DNA of 23,034 nucleotides. It comes from Symsagittifera roscoffensis. Lineage: Eukaryota; Xenacoelomorpha; Acoela; Convolutidae. Positions 17,887 to 23,034 of the stretch are shown here, in pieces. Both the position numbers and the translations under genes were made by a program. How positions within the stretch are numbered: the first letter of the stretch is position 1; the number at the start of each line of letters is the position of its first letter. Location of the stretch: positions 5,001 through 28,034 of the forward strand of contig NW_026970761.1 of the NCBI RefSeq assembly GCF_963678635.1. The letters are read 5' to 3'. Below the pieces are notes generated by a model, which worked only from the letters and a program-made list of their open reading frames with translations, made no database searches and was not told the origin of the DNA.

Positions 17887-18951
17887 AGAAGCTTCTGATT
17901 AGTAATTTTTGAAAAAAAAGATGATGAAACAAAAAAATCTTAAACCATATCAGAAGCATTTCAGAGATTCATAACGAGCAATATATGAAAACTACTGTAC
18001 CAAGAAAAAACGTTGAATCCTAACCGTCGAAACCAAATCAGATTAATTTCAATGATTCGAAACGGGCAGCGTTCAAATCTGATGTTTTAAAAAAAATTGC
18101 TTAATCCTGAAGTTTGACACCAAAACAGGAGTTTTTCAAAAATTCCAAATAAGCAGCTTTTGAAAACTAGTTTTGTCATAAAAGAAGCTGAATCCCAAAC
18201 ATTGACACTATATCAGAAGCCCCCAAAGATTCAAAATGAACAGCATCTAAAATCTAATGCTTTCAAAACAGACAATTAACCTTTTTGAAAAACTAAAACT
18301 TGGAGCCAACTCAGAATACTTCAAAGATTCAAAATGAACAGCTTAAAAACATTTTTTTTTTCAAGAAGGAAGCTGAGCCCTAACATTTGACACGGAATCA
18401 AGAGTATTTCAAACATTATAATTGAAAAGCCTAAAATTAATGGTTTCAAGAAAGGTGCTAGACCACAAAAATTTGACGCCAAAACTGAAGCACTACAGAG
18501 ATTCAAAAGATGCAGCGTTTTGAAATTAAAGCTTTCGGAAAAGACGCTGAGTTTTGAACCTTGAAAGCAAATCAGATGAACTTCAGTGATTCAAAAGAAG
18601 CAGCATTCAAAAACTGATAATTTCAAAAACAAGAGACGAAGAAACAAAAAAATTTTACGCCATATCAGAAGCTTATCATATATCCCACAGTTAGCAGTAT
18701 AGGAAAACTAATGTTTCCGCAAAAGACATTAAATTCTTGACCCTGGGTTCAAATCAGATAAACTTCACAGATTCAAAACAAGCAGCATTTAAAAATTGAT
18801 GATTTTTTAAAAAAAAATGCGTAACCCTGAACTTTGACACCAAAACAGAAGCAATTCGAAAATTGCAAATGAGCAGCTACTAATATTGTCATGAAAAAAA
18901 CTGAGTCTTACTTTCTTACATAAAACCAGAGCCTTTCAAAGATTCAAAATG
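17887..18951. repeat. 12-mer higher-order repeat, about 1.05 kb, copy 1
   Basis: This opens with the same four monomer types as the 340-bp unit and continues through GACACTATATCAGAAGCC, AACAGACAATTAACC, CCAACTCAGAATAC, GACACGGAATCAAGAG, GACGCCAAAACTGAAGC and TCCCACAGTTAGCAG, before returning to GAGAAGCTTCTGATT at 18951. Several of these monomer types also occur in the 2.4-kb unit in the same order, so the two arrays share ancestry. Confidence 0.82.
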
Positions 18952-19990
18952 AGAAGCTTCTGATTGCTAATTTTTGAAAAAAAAAGATGATGAAACAAAA
19001 AATCTTAAACAATATCAGAAGCACTTCAAAGATTCAAAACAAGCAATAAATGAAAATTACTGTACCGACAAAAACGCTGAATCCTAAACGTTGAAACCAA
19101 ATTAGACTAATTTCAATGATCCAAAACGAGCAGGATTCAAAACTGATGTTTTAAAAAAATTGCTTAACCCTGAATTTGACACCAAAACAGAAGCACTTCA
19201 AAGATTCCAAATAAGCAGATTTTGAAAACTAATGGTGTCGAAAAAGAAGCTAAATTCCAAACAAGGACACTATATCAGAAGCCTGCAAAGGTTCAAAATG
19301 AACAGCATTCAAAATATAATGCTTCCAAAACAGAAGATTAACCTTTTTGGAAACCTAAAACTGGGAACCAACTCAGAAACACTTCAAAGATTCAAAATGA
19401 ACAGCTTAAAAACGAATGTTTTCAAGAGTTAAGCTGAACCCTAACATTTATCACCGAATCAAGAGCACTTCAAGGAGTCAAATTGAACAGCCTAAAATTA
19501 AAATTTTCAAGAAAGGTGACGCCAAAACTGAAGCACTTCAAAGATTCAAAAGAAGCAGCGTTTGAAAATCAAAGCTTTCAAAAAAGACGCTGAATTTTGA
19601 ACCTTGAAAGCAAATCAGATGAACTTCAGTAATTCAAAACAAGCAGCATTTAAAAACTGATAATTTCAAAAAATAAGACGAAGAAACAAAAAAATCTCAA
19701 AACATATCAGAAGCTTTTCAGAGATCCACAGTTAGCAGCATTTGAAAGTTAAGGCTTCCGCAAAAGACGTTAAACCCTTAATCTTGAATTCAAATCAGAT
19801 AAACTTTACTTATTCAAAACGAGCAGCATTTAAAAACTGATGATTTCAAAAAAAATGCGTAACCCTGAATTTTGACACCAAAACAGAAGCACTTCGAAGA
19901 TTGGGAAAAGCAGCTACTAATATTTTCATGAAAGAGGCTGAATCTTACAATATGACATAAAACCAGAAGCTTTTCAAAGATTCCAAATGC
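18952..19990. repeat. 12-mer higher-order repeat, about 1.04 kb, copy 2
   Basis: The landmark order is the same as in 17887-18951, with clear divergence: GACACTATATCAGAAGCC at 19265, AGATTAACCTTTTTGGAAAC at 19335, ACGCCAAAACTGAAGC at 19519 and ATCCACAGTTAGCAG near 19724. Its closing palindrome is degraded to CGAAGCTTCT. Confidence 0.82.
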
Positions 19991-20339
19991 GAAGCTTCTG
20001 ATTACTAAATTTTGAAGAAAAAAAAAGATGATGAAACAAAAAATCTTACACCGTGTCAGAAGCTTTTCAAAGATCCACAGTTAGCAGCATTTGAAAATTA
20101 ATGTTTCCGCAGAAGATGCTAAACCCTAGACCTTGAAACCAAATCAGATGAACTTCACTGATTCAAAACTAGCAGCATTTAAAAACTGATGTTTCCAAAA
20201 AAAATTGCGTAATCCTGAAGTTTGCTATCAAAACAGAAGCCCTTCGAAGATTGCAAATGAGCAGCTACTACTTTTGTCATGAACGAAACTGAATCTTACA
20301 TTCCTGCATAAAACCAGAGCCTTTAAAAGATTCAAAATG
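19991..20339. repeat. 4-mer higher-order repeat, about 347 bp
   Basis: This is a single 4-monomer block between two longer units, with GAAGCTTCTGAT at both ends. It has the ATCCACAGTTAGCAGCATTTG monomer at 20074 followed by CCAAATCAGATGAACTTCACTG. It duplicates the last four monomer types of the preceding 12-mer. Confidence 0.78.
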
Positions 20340-21392
20340 AGAAGCTTCTGATGCTAATTTTTCACGAAAAAAAAATAGATGAAACAAAAAATCTTACACC
20401 ATATCAGAGCACTTCAAAGATTCAAAACGAGCAATAGATGAAAGTTTTTGTACCGAGAAAAACGCTGAATCCTAAACGTTGAAACCAAATCAGATTAATT
20501 TCAATGACTCAAAACGAGCATTATCCAAAGGTGATGTTTTAAAAAAAAAATGCTGAGCCCTGAAAACTGACACCAAAACAGAAGCATTTCAAAGATTCCA
20601 AATAAACAGCTTTTGAAAACTAACATTGTCATAAAAGAAGCTGAATCCCAAACATTGACACTATATCAGGAGCCTCCAAAGGTTCAAAATGAACAGCATC
20701 CAAAATATTGTGCTTTCAAAACAGAAGATTAACCTTTTTGGAAACCTAAAACTGGGAACCAACTCAGAAACACTTCAAAGATTCAAAATGAACAGCTTAA
20801 AAACGAATGTTTTCAAGAGTGAAGCTGAACCCCAACATTTGACACGGAATCAAAAACACTTCAAAGAATCAAAAAGAACAGCCAAAAATAATGTTTTCAA
20901 AAAAGCTGCTTTTCCACAAAAATTTGACGCCAAAACTGAAGCACTTCAAAGATTCAAAATCAGCATCATTTGGAAAATAAAGCTTCCGAAAAAGACACTG
21001 AATCCTAAACTTTGAAACCAAATCAGATGAATCTCAGTGATTCAAAACGAGCAGTATTTAAAAACAAACGTTTGAAAAAAAAGAGACGATGAAACAAAAA
21101 AGTCCTACCCAATCAGAAGCACTCAAAAGATCTAAAACTAGCAGCATTCCAAAATCAAAGCTTCCCAAAACGATGGTGAATCGTAAACCTTGAAACCAAA
21201 TCAGATGAACTTCCGTGATTCAAAACGAGCAGCACTTGGGGTTTTCAAAAAAATGGTGTAACCCTTAAATTTGACACCAAAACAGAAGCACTTCATGGAT
21301 TCCAAATGAGCAGCTTTTAAAAACTAAGGTAAAAAGATGAATATTACAATCTGACATGAAATCAGAAGCCCTTCAAAAATTTAAAATGAAAA
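20340..21392. repeat. 12-mer higher-order repeat, about 1.05 kb, copy 3
   Basis: This copy matches 18952-19990 in its first part: AGATTAACCTTTTTGGAAAC recurs at 20725, about 1.39 kb after 19335 because the 4-mer at 19991 intervenes. From about 20925 it also matches the sequence flanking the copia insertion. Confidence 0.82.
21112..21116. other. Unoccupied paralogue of the copia target site
   Basis: The sequence here reads CCCAATCAGAAGCACTC followed by AAAAGATCTAAAACTAGCAG. The left copia flank ends CCATATCAG and the right flank continues AAGCACTTCAAGATCTAAAACTAGC. This block is therefore the same repeat type without the insertion and with one ATCAG. Confidence 0.82.
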
Positions 21393-21599
21393 GCTTCTGA
21401 TAACCATTTTTTGAAAAAAAAGACCATGAAACAAAATAATCCTTCACCATATCAGAAGCACTTTAAAGATTCCAAATGAGCAGCTTTTGAAACTTATTGT
21501 TTCCGAGAAAAACTCTGAGTCCTAAGCCTGGAAACCAAAATAGGTCAACTTCAATGATTCAAAACGAACACATTTAAAACTGATGTTTTCAAAAAAAAT
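21393..21599. repeat. Satellite monomers linking the 12-mer and 10-mer blocks
   Basis: These are two to three monomers (ACCATATCAGAAGCACTTTAAAG at 21446, AAACCAAAATAGGTCAAC at 21531) of the same types that follow GCTTCTGATAAC at 12898. No gene is seen. Confidence 0.75.
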
Positions 21600-22479
21600 G
21601 CGTAACCCTGCAATTTGACACCAAAACAAAAGCACTTCAAAGATTCGAAATAAGCAGCTTTTGAAAAACCATTTTTATCATGAAAAAAGCTGAATCCTAA
21701 GCCATGACATTAAACAGAAGTGCTCTAAAGATTCAAATTGTGCAGCTCAAAAACTGATGTTTTCAAGAAAGAGGCTCAATCTTAAAAAATTACACCATCT
21801 CAGAAGCAAATCAAAGATTCGAAATGAGCAGCATTTTAACTTTAAAGTTTACAAGAAAGACGCTGCACGTAAAGTTTGACAGCATAAAAAAGATGCACTT
21901 TAACGATTCATTATGAGCAGCACTTAAAAACTAATGTTTTCGAAAAAATTTGCTCTACGGTAAACTCATACACCAAATTAGAAGCACCTCAAAGATTATT
22001 AATGAGCAGCATTTGAATACAAAGGTTTTCTTGAAAGATGGTGAAACCTAAAGTTTGATAACACAAATTGACACCAAATCAGATGATTTCAAATAAACGA
22101 AATGAGCAGCGTTTAAAAACTAATAGTTTCAAATAGTACTCTGAATTCTTAAAAATTACATCATGTTAGAAGCACTCTAAAGATTGATTCAAAATGAGCA
22201 GCATTTAAAATTAATGAATTCCTGAAAGATTCTGGATCCTAAAATCAGACATCAAATCGGAAGCACTTCAAAGATTCATAATGAGTGGCATTTAAAAGCT
22301 GATGCTCTTGAAAAATGCTGAATTCTAAAATCATACACCAAATCAGAATCTCTTCAAAATTCCAAAGGGTTCAAGATAGACGCTAAACCCTTAAGTTTGA
22401 CACCAAATCAGATGCACTTCAAGGAATCAAAAAGATCAGCATCTAAGACTGATATATTAAAAAAATCGCGTAATAACCC
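21600..22479. repeat. 10-mer higher-order repeat, about 0.88 kb, copy 1
   Basis: AGATTCGAAATAAGCAGCTT occurs at 21641 and 22521, 880 bp apart. The following landmarks repeat in order: TTTTTATCATGA, TGTGCAGCTCAAAAACTG, GACGCTGCACGTAAAGTTTG, CGATTCATTATGAGCAGC, TTTTCGAAAAAATTTGCT, GGTTTTCTTGAAAGATG and GATGATTTCAAA before AAACGAAATGAGC. The two copies are moderately diverged. Confidence 0.85.
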
Positions 22480-23034
22480 TGCAATTTGATACCAAAACAT
22501 AAGCACCATAAGCACTTCAAAGATTCGAAATAAGCAGCTTTTGAAAACAATTTTTATCATGACAAAAGCTGAATGCTATGACAATAAAACAGAAGCGCTC
22601 CAAACATTCAAGATGTGCAGCTAAAAAACTGATGTTTTCAAAAAAGAGGCTCAATCCTATTAAATGACATCAACTCAGAAGCAATTCAATGATTCAAAAT
22701 GAGCATCGTTTTAATTTTATTGTTTACAAGAAAGACGCTGCACGTAAAGTTTGACAGCTTAAAAACGATGCATTTTAACGATTCATTATGAGCAGCTTTT
22801 AAAAACTAATGTTTTCGAAAAAATTTGCTGTACTATAAACTTCTACACCAAATTAGAAGCACTTCAAAGATCAAAAATGAGCGGCATTTGAATACAAAGG
22901 TTTTCTTGAAAGATGTTGAACCTAAAATTTGATAACAAAAAAGACACCAAATCAGATGATTTCAAAGAAACGAAATGAGCAGCGTTTAAAAACTAATATT
23001 TTCAAATAGTACGCTGAATTCTAAAAAATTAAAT
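22480..23034. repeat. 10-mer higher-order repeat, copy 2, cut by window end
   Basis: This is the second copy of the 0.88-kb unit, ending at the window edge within the monomer after ATCAGATGATTTCAAAGAAACG. CACCATAAGCACTTC near 22504 carries a short internal duplication of AAGCAC. Confidence 0.82.

Noticed and set aside
20689-21015. 108-codon frame with repeated FKMNSL/ALQRFK-like segments
   Set aside because: It is tandem monomers read through by chance indels, starting within a monomer. A protein of repeats cannot be excluded, but the 86-bp monomer is not a multiple of three and neighbouring copies break the frame.

Overview
This is a non-coding eukaryotic window: AT-rich satellite DNA of the kind found in constitutive heterochromatin (pericentromere, centromere or subtelomere), with one old, dead Ty1/copia-type LTR retrotransposon inside it. 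There are no bacterial genes, tRNA or rRNA genes, and no intact protein-coding gene. The lineage cannot be fixed from the sequence. The retroelement primer site matches the anticodon arm of eukaryotic initiator tRNA-Met, which fits plants and animals alike.

Layout. Positions 1-8235 hold a higher-order repeat (HOR) of about 2.4 kb: three full copies and one truncated copy, nearly identical by eye. Each copy is about 26 diverged monomers of roughly 86 bp plus a 117-bp segment that does not look like the monomer. Positions 8236-8429 are diverged monomers. Positions 8430-12603 are the copia element, with TG...CA LTRs, a perfect 5-bp target duplication (ATCAG), a half-tRNA primer site, a polypurine tract and a gag-pol pseudogene broken by about eight frame changes, at least five in-frame stops and internal deletions. 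From 12604 the same satellite monomer resumes exactly where it was interrupted.

Positions 12604 to about 15800 are older, diverged monomers, including a 4-monomer tandem of about 325 bp. Positions 15812-16440 resemble a non-autonomous DNA transposon or MITE with imperfect terminal inverted repeats. Positions 16441-17144 are mostly unique sequence with a satellite relic that flips orientation and forms a hairpin. Positions 17145-23034 return to satellite organised on several scales: a 4-mer of about 340 bp, a 12-mer of about 1.05 kb and a 10-mer of about 0.88 kb.

The parts tell one history. An 86-bp family diverged into monomer types, was re-amplified in blocks of different size, took an insertion of a copia element whose two LTRs now differ by about 12% by eye, and later underwent a fresh amplification of the 2.4-kb unit. 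A paralogous block near 20925-22450 preserves the empty target site of the copia insertion.
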